DNA from: Montifringilla adamsi
Taxonomy: Eukaryota; Chordata; Aves; Passeriformes; Passeridae
NCBI GenBank assembly: GCA_017590115.1
Contig: JAGGNK010009114.1
Span: 20,483,747-20,547,746 of the forward strand
Length of the DNA: 64,000 nt
Direction of reading: 5' to 3'
The position numbers were made by a program, and so were the translations under genes. The notes beneath the pieces were generated by a model. The model saw nothing but the letters and a program-made list of their open reading frames with translations. It was not told the origin of the DNA and ran no database searches. Each line of letters begins with the position of its first letter. Within the stretch, counting starts at the first letter, position 1. Shown here piece by piece: positions 1 through 12,200 of this stretch.

Positions 1-2583
1 ATCAATACAAAGCAGTCATATCAGAATGGAGCTTAAATGCACAAGAAGCACACAAACAACTAAATTAATTGTATGAATATGACATGGAAAAAGGCTTGGA
101 TCTCTGCAACAAATAGGCAGTAGCCTTATGGCTGGGTAATGATCAGAATCAGGTATTTTTAAAGGAGACAGTAAATTTCCATTATCCTGGATGTTTCAAA
201 TCTATCCTTCTGTAATTTCAAAACTCTACTTGCATTACCATGATTTTATCTTGCACCACTATGAAAACCCAGGAGGCCCTTCAAATGTGAGAAATGTCTT
301 TTTTTAAAAATGTGTTTATACTGATTTCTTCACAAAAGGCTTCTGTAGGAAAGCCTAGGTATGGTTGGGGTTCTTGAGTTCAGCAACCCAACAGGGATGA
401 GGCTGTTGCAGCTTCATGCTCAGGCTTGTTCTTCCCCAAACAATCTTGATCCTGGATGCTGCCTCATGAAAAAAACTTCATTTTTTTCCTTTTTCTAACA
501 GACTGAAATTTTTTAAGACTGTGAAAATTACTTGCAGGGATAGAAATAACAGACAAAAATTCTATATGGTGGAGTTCCCTTGATGCAAATTGATTTTTCT
601 TCCAGTTTTCTTCTGTGCCAGTAGGATACAAGTGTGAGCTCTCAAGGAGCTAGGACAAGATTTGATCATTTAACGTGTAAAGAATACTGAAACTGGAGAA
701 TCTTTGGCCTGGGACTTTCCAAACCTTACACTGCCTCTGTATAAAAATTACATGGGTGGTCCTCCTTCTGCTCTATCCCAAGCCTTGGAATCAGCCAAGA
801 AGCATTTCTCCTGTTGCATCTGAGGTTTCAGACACATTAACAGATTAGATGAACAGTTTTTGCACAACCAGTTACACAGGTATCCTAAATACTGAACAAT
901 AACTTCAAATAAACTCAGCTGATCTCAGATCATGTATGATATGCAAAAATTATGCTTACAAGAACCTTCCAGACATGATCAGAAGTGAATTATAAACCTA
1001 AACCTAGATGGGCAAGAAGCCAAGTTGGAAAGATCAGAAGACAGAATCAGTGGAAAAGTAAGATTACTGTGTTTGAGTGTTGTATAGACAAGACTCTCTT
1101 TACCTGTATATAGTGCTGAAGACAGTGGCTCACATGTACTGTGAGATTTAGATGGTACCTTTCTTTATGGTGTTTTGCAACACATTTTGGAACACAGTTT
1201 TTGAACACAGAGTGCAATAGCATGTCCTTGAACTCTTACTTCAACTGGTGCACAGAGAATTGCAGGAAGCACCATCACTCCTGTCCTTTTACACATCTTT
1301 TAGTGCCTGTTTTTAACATGATCAGTAGTCTCCATTTGCAAACTACAGATCCCAAACCTGCTCCAATTTCTCACCAGCTACTTTTAAACATTGTAAAGGA
1401 CAAGCCTGGGATTGGTATCAACTCCAAAACAAACCCGAAATCTCAACAGGTTTGGGAATCCAGCAGCTCAACACAACCTATATTCTTTGTTCTGTTATTA
1501 TTCTTTGCACACTGGATACCTGGCACACTGGGCAGAAAGCATGGTTATCTATGTAACACTAAAAATACAACAATTATTTCATATTGCACCTGTAATTGTC
1601 CTTCACAGTCCTGCAAACAAAACAAGATTTCTCCACCTCAGAGACTTCATGTACTAGACATGACAATCTGGTTGTAGACCAGAGTCAATTATCTCTCAAT
1701 CTCTTTTCCTTAATGTCTAATCTGTAATATGAGTACCCAATTTCTATACCAAAATTCAGACAAATCCAGAGGCTCAAACTCCAGTGCATAATTCTAAGTG
1801 CCTGTGCAAGTTATCTTCATTAAATATTCCCTCTCAAATAGGAATGCATATGATGATTGCAAACCACTCTGGTCCAAATTCCAGGAGAAAAGGATCTATC
1901 TGTGAAACTGGGAGCTGTGAACATGCAAGCCAAGCAAAGTAGCTTATGTGTGGGAAAATGAAAACCACATCTGACACAAATACAAAACAATTTTATCATC
2001 ATCCTTCATAGCTCTCTCTTTCCTCCTGTTGCTCAGCCACATCCAGTGACACACCCATGCTCAGGATGCAGACTCTGCAGTCTTTGGGGTAGATTTGTTT
2101 GCCTTCAGTGAAGTTACATCAGGTGCTATGGTGGCATCTAAATTCAGTAATTGTGCAAAGAATGAAGATATTGTTTACAGGCAGTGAGAACAGCTTTTTG
2201 CTCTAATTCATGCCATAGCAGTACATGAGAACAGCCCATGGGCTCCCAGTGCTCTGAGAGGGCACCACAGTGGAGGAATTTAGATTCAGATGTTTTATTT
2301 TTCTCTATCATTAGCATCATAGCCTGCTGGCCCAGCCCAGTCTCATTTTATGTTGCAGCCTGACAAGATCACAGCTTGGGATGACATGGCTGTAAGGAAA
2401 GTTGCGTTGTTTGTCAAGCATAGTTTCTTTTAAACCACCAGCCTGAGAAATGTTTGCTGGTGAACGTGTTTACACAGCTTTTCCCCTTACAACATAAAAG
2501 CTATTGCGGTGGTACAAAAAACAGTGGTAAAAGTGAGGTCCCCATGAAGTGGTGGCCATTGTAATAAGAGTGTTTTGCAGCTA
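1..2583. other. Unique noncoding sequence, nothing identified
   Basis: AT-rich sequence without a recognisable gene, repeat family or structured RNA. An open frame of 178 codons on the plus strand (1141-1677) has no domain I recognise and no signs of coding composition. With a base composition near 40% GC, one frame of this length per 64 kb is roughly what chance gives. I see nothing else to annotate. Confidence 0.6.
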
Positions 2584-2665
2584 CAGAGCCTTTCATCTAA
2601 GGATTTCAAATTCCTTGCAAAGATTGATTAATTAAGGCTCACGGTGAGAGTTCTGTGAATCATCA
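2584..2665 (-). repeat. Ancient SINE fragment, MIR/CORE-SINE-like, minus orientation
   Basis: The stretch reads like the 3' part of an old amniote SINE in reverse. It has a 'catctaaggatttcaaa' segment, then 'cttgcaaag', then a 'ttaattaag' and 'ctcac' segment, in the order I remember for MIR-type elements (end of the 'gctttacaaa...ttaat...ctcacaa' block). A possible continuation at 2785-2840 ('tttttcagatgtgtaaa' followed by a degraded 'aactgaggc'-type stretch) is separated by about 120 bp that does not match. The family name is from memory and the copy is strongly diverged. Confidence 0.4.
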
Positions 2666-4477
2666 AACCACAAGCATTTCACACCTCACTGACTTGCAAC
2701 TCAGAGAAGCTCTTGATGAACATGAGCTAAGTTCCATGAGGCTTGAGGGAACCTAGATCAACTCCAGTGGGTTGGCGCTGAAGTCATTTTTCAGATGTGT
2801 AAATTTAAAGGGAAGCCAGGTGAGCAATCCAGAGCGCTTTGTTAAGAAGCACAGTGAGTGAACCTTGGGAAAAGCCTCCTCCTAGATACTGAAACTGCTG
2901 CAGTCTGGAAGCGGGGAAGGTGCTAGCAAAATTAGTAGTGATCCTGCATAGAGAATGGAGAAGAAACCTTTAATTCTATTTAAAAAGCTCGGTCTCATTT
3001 AACTGGTACTTGTTTACCTCAATGCAAAGTTGAATGTCACTTCCCCTACTTTTTGCAGCACTCGTAGCCACTGTCCTTGACCCAAAGCAATGTCAGACCA
3101 AGGAGGACATTAGTAACGAGGCAGTCTCTCTCCTGCATGTTGGATGACTTGCACAGCACCTGAGGCCTCCTGGTAGCTCTCCCATCAGCCCATTCCTTCC
3201 CACTGACACCATTGCATCGCCTCTCTGGCTGTGCACCTCTCTGGAAGCTATTCATTTAATTCTCAAGAACATTTACAGGGCTATAACTGCAGACATTTAA
3301 AATCCTGATTAGTATTTTCTCTGTCTTAAGTGCTGTTATAAAATATTCCCTGGTCATGCACAGCTTATAAAGAATGTTTTATACACAAGAATGTAGGCGC
3401 CTATTTTTTTAGTTAAAAGTAATGATTTGGTTAGTCATATTTTACAGTTGCTAATTACTCTACAAATGCCATAACCTGTCTGAATTGTAACTGCTCAGTA
3501 AAAGGTTTTGTTTTGTTTAAGAGATGCTAAGTAATGCAGTATAATACTACGTGTGTCAGGCCAATACATTATAAAATTTAATGTTATATATACATATACT
3601 TATATACACGCACTTCTTTATTTCTGTTATTCTTGGCTGAGGAGATCAATTCCATTTGAAACTAAACCACTTCTTGATTATCTCCAAACTCTGAGCTTCC
3701 TCTGTTTTTTATTTGGATGTAAATTGAGCGTAGCTGTGGAAATTGTGGTGTGAGAAGACCATTTGGGCTGTTGCTGATTTTAATGACAATACAGTGACCT
3801 GTTGGAATACCAAAAGAATGGTAACTACATGAAATCTGTGTGACTCCTTTGATTAAGGTCTTTCCTGGCATATATCTGGCACAGTCACATTGCATACACA
3901 CACTGGAAATATGTTTAGCTCGACATTATTCTACTGCAGAGCTACAGAGAGTTGCAAACCTTTATGTTTTCAGCCATTGCTTCATCTTATTTTCATTGAC
4001 AAGTGGTTGGTGTTGGTAGCACAGAGCAGACCAGAGCCTGGGCACTCTGACTTCTGTAGCAGCAGCTTTGTCCCAGATGAACTCAGCCTACCCGGCCTAA
4101 GTTAACTTTGTTAAGCCCAGGAGCAAGGTCCTACCCCTCCATCCTCAGTGCCTTCCCCATTAGCAGCCAGATCAAGTTCAGGAGATGGCCGCAGCCAGCT
4201 GGCAGAATCAGCCCCTGGGATTCTTTCTGTTCTCTTCTGGTTCCTTTAGCCTTACTTTCAGTGTCCCCTTTGGAGAATCCTTCAGATCTTGGTCCCCAGA
4301 CCTTTTCTTGGTTGTCTTCTCCTTCAGGCAACCCCAGCAAGAAAACAAGAATGGTAGATGCTCTGGCAGCAGTGCAGCAGCTGAACAGAGGAATTAGGTT
4401 CAGGTACTCTCAGTGAACAGGAGCAATGTGCCTTCATGGACAGAGAACTCACTAAGGGCTGTGTTTCACTCCTATCC
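2666..4477. other. Unique noncoding sequence
   Basis: No gene or repeat recognised apart from the possible SINE continuation near 2785-2840. The stretch at about 4000-4400 is more GC-rich and carries short overlapping open frames on both strands (longest 102 codons, 4108-4416). These contradict each other and have no recognisable domain, so I do not call them genes. Confidence 0.55.
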
Positions 4478-4620
4478 ACCACTGCTCTCACTGGCCAACT
4501 TCAGGCAAATCACCTCACCCTCCAGTGGTCCAGCTTCCCCCCATTAAAACAGGAATTGCATCAGCTCCTTGTATAATTTACTAAAAATGACGATGAAAAG
4601 CTCTAGATATTATTAATGAT
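4478..4620 (+). repeat. Ancient MIR-like SINE fragment, plus orientation
   Basis: The order of blocks follows the MIR core and 3' region: a 'cttcaggcaaatcacct' segment (MIR: cttgggcaagtcactt), a pyrimidine-rich 'acctcaccctcc' segment, 'cagcttcccccc' followed by 'attaaaacagg' (MIR: cagtttccccatctgtaaaatggg), and near the end 'gatgaaaagctctagatatta', a form of the MIR 3' 'gaaaggcgctatataa' motif. Many substitutions separate it from the consensus, as expected for a copy older than the bird lineage. Identification is by remembered consensus, not by search. Confidence 0.6.
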
Positions 4621-5499
4621 AGCAGGAACGTAAGAGGTAGGGAACTTCTACTTTCATAAAAAGCTTTAGCAAATAATTCATTGCCGATACAGCTGTGAGC
4701 TCACCTATATTATTCCAGAATCCAGAAAAAAACCCTTGTTTTTAAATCATTTTCATTCAGGAGAGATGAGCAAGCAGAGATATTAATGAAACACACCAAA
4801 CTCATAAATTACTCTGTGAGTCTCATGTAAGCTGTTTTCAAGACATTAAGAAGTACAAAAGAAATAGTATAAGAAAAGAAAGTTGTAGTAACAGCACAAA
4901 GAAGAAAAAACCACCAAATATCTCACCAGTTCAACACTCTAAATGCATTCCCCTTTTTTGTTATGTATTTCCTTCACTTGAAGGCACTCCAGAATATATG
5001 GCATTAGCACAAGTCACAGAAAGCTTGTGGATATCCTGAATGAAGACTTTTTGAAATCGCTTGAAGGACTCAGAAAGGAAGTCTCAGCTCTCTCTAGAAG
5101 AGTAGAGAAAATTCAATAATTTTTTTTTTCATATAGTTCCAGAATCAACATTCATGACGAACCCTGTCATCAATGATTACAAAGTGATGTGAAGTTGTTC
5201 TTTTCCTGGTAGAATGCAGACCACAGCTAAGTTTAATGCCATCAGACAACTTTAAGAAAAGGCATTAGGTGATTTTAGGAGAGGAAGGAAGAGTTCAGAC
5301 TTTTGACAAAGCTGTAGTGGCTTCCATTCCAGCTAGGTGGATCAGTACTGACTTGTCAGGATTTCCAAGGCTCTTCTCCTGGGAGTGAATTTTGATTTAA
5401 AAACAAAATGAAAGATACCTGCATTGCTTGTCTAGAAGAGCCAGTCAAACATCAAAGAGCAAAATATCCTATTTTCTCCAACATGCCCACAGACATGAC
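4621..5499. other. Unique noncoding sequence
   Basis: AT-rich sequence with a short run of T at about 5120. No gene, repeat family or RNA recognised. Confidence 0.6.
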
Positions 5500-6060
5500 C
5501 ACCACCATCACTGGTGCTGACTCAGACACAAGGGTCCGGCAGAACTGCCTTTATGTGTAGAAGAAATGTCCCAAAACTGCCCTGCCAGTGCTGCAGAGTC
5601 TGTTCAGCCTGGACATATGCACAGTGGAATGCAATGCCACTCCTCTGTCCTGTATACCAGATTTGCCAGCTCTCAGTAGCTGAGCCCACTGTCCCTGACT
5701 CCAGGAGAGCCCATTGTCCCTGACTCCAGGAGAGCCCATTCCAGCCCCTCTTGCTCAGCTCTATCTGCACTCTGCATGCAGGATCCCTCACTAAAGGTTG
5801 GTGGTGAAGAAAGGTGGATGAGTTCTTACAGAGTAAGTGCCTCTGTGGTGTGGAAAGACAACCCCCTGCTTTTAGCAGACACACCAGGCTCTTTGCTGGT
5901 TCAGCACTTACGGATCTCATGGAGTTATGCCAAGGGCTGGTTTGCTCTTGCCCAATTTCATCAACTTCTGCTTTGTGGGGAGGAATGTTGTCCACACTGC
6001 TGTGAACTACTTGGGTCCTCAGCATCTGTGGGAGATTATTTCAAAGGGTAGGTTGTTCTC
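5500..6060. other. GC-richer patch with overlapping open frames on both strands
   Basis: Stop codons are sparse here on both strands. The minus strand is open for 167 codons (6025-5522) and the plus strand for 91 (5776-6051). The frames overlap in antisense and no motif or domain is visible in either. The patch is CpG-poor and relatively TA-poor, which by itself lowers stop density. I do not call a gene. A noncoding transcript or an old unrecognised repeat are alternatives. Confidence 0.4.
5682..5740 (+). repeat. 25-bp tandem repeat, about 2.4 copies
   Basis: Two consecutive 25-bp units (5682-5706 and 5707-5731) differ at one base (cact versus catt) and are followed by a 9-bp partial third unit up to 5740. 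Each unit begins 'gagccca' and ends 'ctccagga'. It is a short, young duplication inside the GC-richer patch. Confidence 0.9.
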
Positions 6061-7452
6061 TTTTTAAGATGTTCAGCTGTAACAAAACATTGCGAGTGTT
6101 TTTGGTGGATGGAAAACCTGCAAAACAAAAGCATTTTCTCCTGCCCATCTTCTTTCCCAAATTTCAATGAAAAGCAGAAATCAAATTTCCTTTGTTTATA
6201 ATTTTCTCCTTTGTCCTGTTTCTTGTTTGCATACAGTGACACAGTTCCTATTGCCTTTAACAGGAATTTTATCTCCAAAAAAACTGGAGGAAAAGGTCCA
6301 ACATTATGTCAGGACAGCAGGCCATTCTGGGAACCATAAACTCCCAAAAGCAGCCCAGTAAACTCAGTAATTTTCTGAGGAGGTTGCAAATAATCCTTGC
6401 CCCATGAATTCAGACAATTTTTGAACTCCAGCTATCATTCACTTATCCCCAGCAGATACCAGAAAAGTTGGCATTTAGTTGGAATTACATCTTGACATTA
6501 TTCAGAGGCTGTAAAACATCAGAATTGATTTTGACAAAAGCTCCTCTCCAGTTTAGGTAGCAGGTCCCTCAAAATTGTCAAGGAGCAGTTGCACTTGAAT
6601 CCTTTGCAGTTCTGTCAGAAATATCAGCAAACATTGAGGAAACAGGATATTTTGCATTATGAAGGCAGAAGACAAAGGGATTGTTGGTCATAGTAAGAAA
6701 GTCATGCATATATAAATTATTACTTTGTCTATATTTCCTCTCAGGCAATAGCTGATGCAGAGACAATCAGATAATTGCAAGATACAAGGCAGATATTCAA
6801 TTTAATTAAAGTAAATATTCCCCAAAATATGTCAAAAGCCAAGCAAGGTCCCCTTACAGACAGATAGCTGTATTCCTTTGTTACTAAGGTCCTTTGATTT
6901 AGGGTCTCAGAAGAGGGAATTAACTTCTTATCGTAGGATAATTTTTCTTTACTTATTGCTATCAACTATGAGATATAAAAACAATGTCTCTAAGAAAGAC
7001 AGAAACTCTCTAAGGTGACAGAACTCAGAATTTTTGAAATTAGGTATTTTGGATGTTTGCTTAAAACAAACCTTATTTAAAATACTTGATGGACAGTGGT
7101 TGTAATGATTGAAAGAAGGCTTTTCCAACACTTTTTCTGGATACCATTATCCCTAGGTTTCAGCCCTTGGAGCTGTCATGCAGACTGGCTCCCAGCTGGT
7201 CCCACCACATCCTAGGCTGGGAGCATTGCACTGAAGTTACTTATATAGGTAAGAAGTTATTTAAATAAATAAACAAATGGTAAAAAGTTATTTGTATAAA
7301 TAAATGACACCCTTTGCAGCTGTGGCATGGACAGAAACATTGCGGCAGAGAGTAGTGAAAACTTCGTACCATTCAATACAGCCATGAATGAATATTTCAT
7401 CAGCCTAGGTGCATTTTCCTAAAGAGAAAAACACAGGAAAAAAGAATTCTGT
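6061..7452. other. Unique noncoding sequence with a small internal near-duplication
   Basis: No gene recognised. At about 7250-7308 a 'gtaaraagttatttrwataaataaa' type segment occurs twice in a row with several differences, which may be a small decayed tandem duplication. The rest is unique AT-rich sequence. Confidence 0.5.
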
Positions 7453-7541
7453 GGGGTCAAATCCATGGTTGGTGTAAGTCAAGATATTCCCTGGGCTGCA
7501 AATGGAGTTTACACACAATTTACACCAGATGGGAGCCTGAC
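7453..7541. repeat. Old palindromic interspersed repeat (reptile/bird type)
   Basis: The left part ('ggggtcaaatccatgg', 'ttggtgtaagtc') and the right part ('aatggagttt', 'tttacaccagatggg') form a degraded inverted repeat. It resembles a widespread reptile repeat whose arms, as I remember them, read 'ccaaatycatccctggtgtaac' and 'ggagttacaccaggg'. It would be a dead copy. I do not remember the database name and do not assign one. Confidence 0.5.
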
Positions 7542-9270
7542 TTTACAAAGCAGTGGCTGGAGGCTGAATGATAGTCTTGAAAGTTGCAAAGCCTTGGATT
7601 ATGAAATCTCTCTCAATATATTTCCATTGCAACTCCTTCCAGTATAATTTGCTCACAGCGGTCTGAATGCAGAAGAAACATCTATTTCATTACCTCAAAT
7701 AGTTTAAAAATGCTTTTTAAAAATTCCATTATTTGCACAGTGTAAGGACCCCAATGCACCCTAACAACTGTTTGATCTGAATATATTAAAAATATTGTAA
7801 TGTTTTGCTACATATCCCAAGGTAAAAAAATAAAAAAAATTTAAAAAATCAGGGTTCAGCTTATTAGTTTTCTCTTCGCTGCTTCTTATAAAGGTTTATT
7901 TGACAGAGCATAAGATAGTGGTAAAATCCTAAGGTAAAGGTTAAACTCTGTTTTATTATGTTTACAGGATTTAAAGGGTAAATCAGGAAGTGCTTATTTA
8001 ACATCAAGTGAAAGTGGTGGATTAGTAACCAGACCGAGACTTAAAAGCATCCTTAATCCTTAAGATCTCTGAGGGTGAAAGGTCACTCTTTAACACCAGG
8101 TTGTGTAAAGAATGAAGCAGACAGAAGCTTCTGTTTCATCATTGCCCAGTTAATCCACTGAGGAAATGAGCAGCATTGGTTTTTTGCTAGGTAAACTCCT
8201 CCTAAAACCAAGGAAACAGAGGAAAGCCTGAACAGGAAATAATTAAAGTAGGTTTATTTCATGAATACAGTAGAGCAGTGCAGGAGATATTTTAAACTGT
8301 TTTAAAAATTACACTTCTGTGACCATTAATTGTCTGCCTTGATTACATTTTCATTGCTCCTTATTTTCATTATTCTTTTAATGATTAAATTAATGCTCGG
8401 TATTTTACATGGAGAGAGAAGCAGAACAAGACAAACATTTTCAGAGGCACAATGGGTGACTTCCAATGGCCAGCAGTTTATATTTTGTATTTTTTGGTAT
8501 CTAATGGATTAAAGAGTACAAATGGGGCTCCTAAATACCCTATCTCTTCTAAACTTGTGAGTTCTGGAAAAACAATTAAATGCAGGTCTTTTATTGTGTT
8601 ACCACAGTGATGTGTGTCAAAGAAATAGGTGCAGGGAAATATAGTTTGTAACATTTCTCCTCTTTAATCTCTACTAAGAGGTAGGAGGCAAGTGCTCACT
8701 AGTTATTTCTGCTGAGATTAAAATGGGGTTTGAAGTTCCCAGCAGCTGGAGTGAAACATAACTCAAAGCTTTTCTCTACAAATGCAATATAAAATATAGT
8801 ATGTTAGAGAAACTGTTTAGAGCCCACTAGTTAGTAAATATACCCACTTCTTGTATAGACAAGTCTTAACTTTTTTTTTCTTTTTGAACAATCAATATGA
8901 AAAGACAAAGCTCTCACATATTTCAGCTACAAGAGAAAGAGTATTTTCAATACTAGCAGCCTTTCAATATTTATATTGAGCTTGCCTTTATTAAATCACT
9001 GGTGAAAAATAAGAGGATTCACCCAAGCTGTAGTTTCATCATGTAAAACAGCACAGACATTTATCTTATAAAATTGCAGAAGTGTAGCTCCATGCAGACT
9101 GATGGAACTGAGCTGCATTTGGCATTAGGATCTCATTTTCTTGCCTAAGGTGTTTATGACGCACACGGTTGCTAATAGCTTATGCAGTTCATTTTTTACA
9201 GAATCTGTGGTTTAAGCACAGTGCTTAGTACTGCTGAAATATTACTTTTCTTTTTTAAAAATTGCAGAGT
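7542..9270. other. AT-rich noncoding sequence with a possible conserved block at 7960-8520
   Basis: At 7960-8520 the sequence is of high complexity and rich in A/T motifs such as 'ggattagtaacc', 'aggaaataattaaag', 'accattaattgtc' and 'atgattaaattaatg'. This composition resembles deeply conserved vertebrate enhancers. The remainder, including short poly-T runs near 8870, shows nothing I can identify. The enhancer reading rests on composition only. Confidence 0.3.
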
Positions 9271-12200
9271 GTTTAATATGAATTATGAAGAGCGCTTAGT
9301 TGCACATATTTGAGACCTGCCTCATATTTTTCACAAAATTCATCCCTACCTTTGCAGTTCCATTTTATCAAAACATTTTCATAATTAAGGGAAAAATAAA
9401 AATTAAAAAAAATCACATTTTGTAAACTAAAATTAATTTTTGGGCTCTTTGGGGCTACTTTCCAACAGATATGCATACTCAGAACAAGAGCACAGAGCTG
9501 AAATAGCCATTTCATAATCAGAGGAATCAAATGTAGAAGAAAACACTCTAATACAAATAAAAGAGTTGAAAACCTCACATATAATTTCTTCTATCTCCCT
9601 GGATATTTTTAGTTTGATTTCCTAAAGAAGTGATGTTTATGTGATTGAATCCCCTACCTGCCTTTACTGCTTCTTGTCGTTTTCCACCCAATGACCACTT
9701 CTCAATGTGTTTGACAAATTCACAGTAACCCCAAACTTCCTAACAAAGTTCCTAGAATTTTGTTAGAGGATATTATTCATAGAGGGCAGAGATCCTTGAG
9801 TTACCTCATGGAAAAACTGAATCAAGTGCTTCTTAGAGTTCATAGAGAGGAGAAACCTCTGAATGCCTGATGTGTGAGGAAAAACTCAAAACAGAGCTGG
9901 CAGCCTTAAATTCATAGCCAAGCGGGGTTTGTAAGGTCTGGATCTTGTAAAAGTGTCCATTCTGTTTACTGAGGTACCACGACTTCCCAGCCCATCCACA
10001 CACAAACACATTCAGCAGCAGCAGTGCACAGCACAGAGCTGCAAACCCAGCTGGACATCAAGAAACACAAGCTGTTTCTGGGTGAATGTTGGTTTTCCAG
10101 GTGAGGGATGACTGATGGTTTTCAAAGTGGTATGAGAAGGAAACTATTTATATGTTGTACAGCTTTTAATTTTTTTTAAAAAAAGCAATTTTGGAAAAGA
10201 GAAGGAATGCTATTAATTTTTCTGAATAAAACAGATTGTGGAGAGAACCAAAATAATTTTAGGGCAGGTTGCTTGTTTTTTCTTCTTTTTTTTTTCTCAG
10301 AATTAGCACCATTTAGCATGTATGTGCTACCTGACATCCTGAAAAGGCTTTGCAAATGCTTATAAAAAATTGTAGCACTCCTGAGGGCTGAAGTCTCGAA
10401 ACCACTGCTATTGTAAGAGCTAGAAAAGGAGGAGCAAACTAACGAAAAGGACTTAAAGCCCCAACTTCCATGGCCTGAATTCTCACACAGGTCACAGAGC
10501 AATAATGCCTCTCCCTTACAGAGTTTAAATCACAGAACCAGCCTCTTCCCTGATCCTCCCTACTTCAACACATTTACAATAAGAATGGGAAATTATTTTC
10601 AAAAATATTTAGTTTGTAGTCAGTAAGCTTTGAGGCTAAAAGCTTGGATCCTTTTGACCTGATTTATCTTTGTTAAATGAAATAAAAAAAAAAATCAAGC
10701 TGCACAATGAATTACATCAGAGCCCAGCAGACAAGGAAGAAAGTGATTGTGCAGAATCTTTGTGCTTTAACTAGCTGAGAATCAAGAAACTCCCTGCACT
10801 ACCTGCATACTAGAACGAAGCATGTAAAATATTACTTGTCTATGTTTATAAATATTGCAAAAACAAATTGTGAGAAAAAAACTTTACAAACATTCATCAA
10901 AGAAACTTGGCTTTGGCTGTGTTTTCCTTGTTTTTCTTTAATTTACCCTAATACTAATCCAAGAATATCATGGCATTTGTTGGTAGCATAATATAGCAAA
11001 AGCAGACAACACCGTGTTTCCCAAACATCAGACTTCCAGATATATTGAATAGCAAAGTGGATTTCAGCATAAATTCATGCTTACCATTGTTCATGGTTTA
11101 TACGTTTCAGAAGAAAGTCAGTTTGAATTTGCAATAAAAATAATTGTATATGATTTTCTACTAACAAATAAGTTGTCATTCATAAGTAAGGGTTCCGAAC
11201 ACAATCAAAGCATATACTGGGAAATTATTCTGTTATTTTTAAGTGATTTGTTGCACTGTTTATGCAATCCAAACAACAGGTCACCAATGTGTTTTACAAG
11301 TTAATGATCAACATAAATCAAGAAACCAATATACTGTCTTAATTTATTTCAATTAGTAATGGAGAAAATTCCATCAGGATCATTCCCAACGACCACACCC
11401 AAAATATTTCTGCACAGAAATCCAAAACTGTCACTGTCTAAAACCAACTGTTCAGAAACAAAATCAGTAGAACTTTGGGATCCTGAAAGACAACAAATAT
11501 CTGAGAAAAATTACAGATGAGATAAGTGTTATTCACTTTAACAATACTTATATCAATATATTGGCCGAGTTCTGCACTGCCATTTACAAAAGCAAGAGCT
11601 AATTTAGGGAATCAAGAATTGAAGGGATGAGAATATATTTCTCATACCAAATAAATTGTGAAAAAACATAAATGCAGTCCCCAGAAAAGATGTTCTTGTC
11701 ACACTTCAAAGAAACCCAAACAAAATTAAAAATAATTGGAAGCCAAATACAAATGACCAGCATCTGGGTTATCTAACTAACCAAGAAAAATGTGCTGCTC
11801 TCATCCCGTGTTTTTGAAGATGCAAAGTGAGAAACAAAACCACAGTATTACAACAGAATTAATTTATCCCCAAGTACTTTTTCCAAATGTAATGACACTG
11901 TTCAAAGCAGTGCACCCTGGAACCACAGATGCAGACATGCACCCACTGGGACACTTTCAAGCACCCAAATTCTGGTCAGAGTGAGGGTCACCCACCAGCC
12001 ATCCGTGCCAATTCCCCCACCTCTGCCTCCAAACCCACATGGAGCCCTATTAAAATTTCTTTGGAGCTCCGTATGGGTGTACATGTCTGCCCAGGTAAAT
12101 CACTGGCGAGCTTAGGACTGTAATTATCATTATTAGGAGTGTCTAGTACATTTTATATGCTAGCAAAATCCACCAAGTCTGCTGACAGCAAAGGCAGGGC

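Noticed and set aside
1141..1677. 178-codon open frame on the plus strand
   Set aside because: No recognisable domain, low-complexity or AT-driven codon use, an overlapping frame in another phase, and about one frame of this size is expected by chance in 64 kb of this composition.
5522..6025. 167-codon minus-strand open frame
   Set aside because: Part of it is a tandem duplication that shifts phase, and plus-strand frames overlap it. TA depletion explains the lack of stops.
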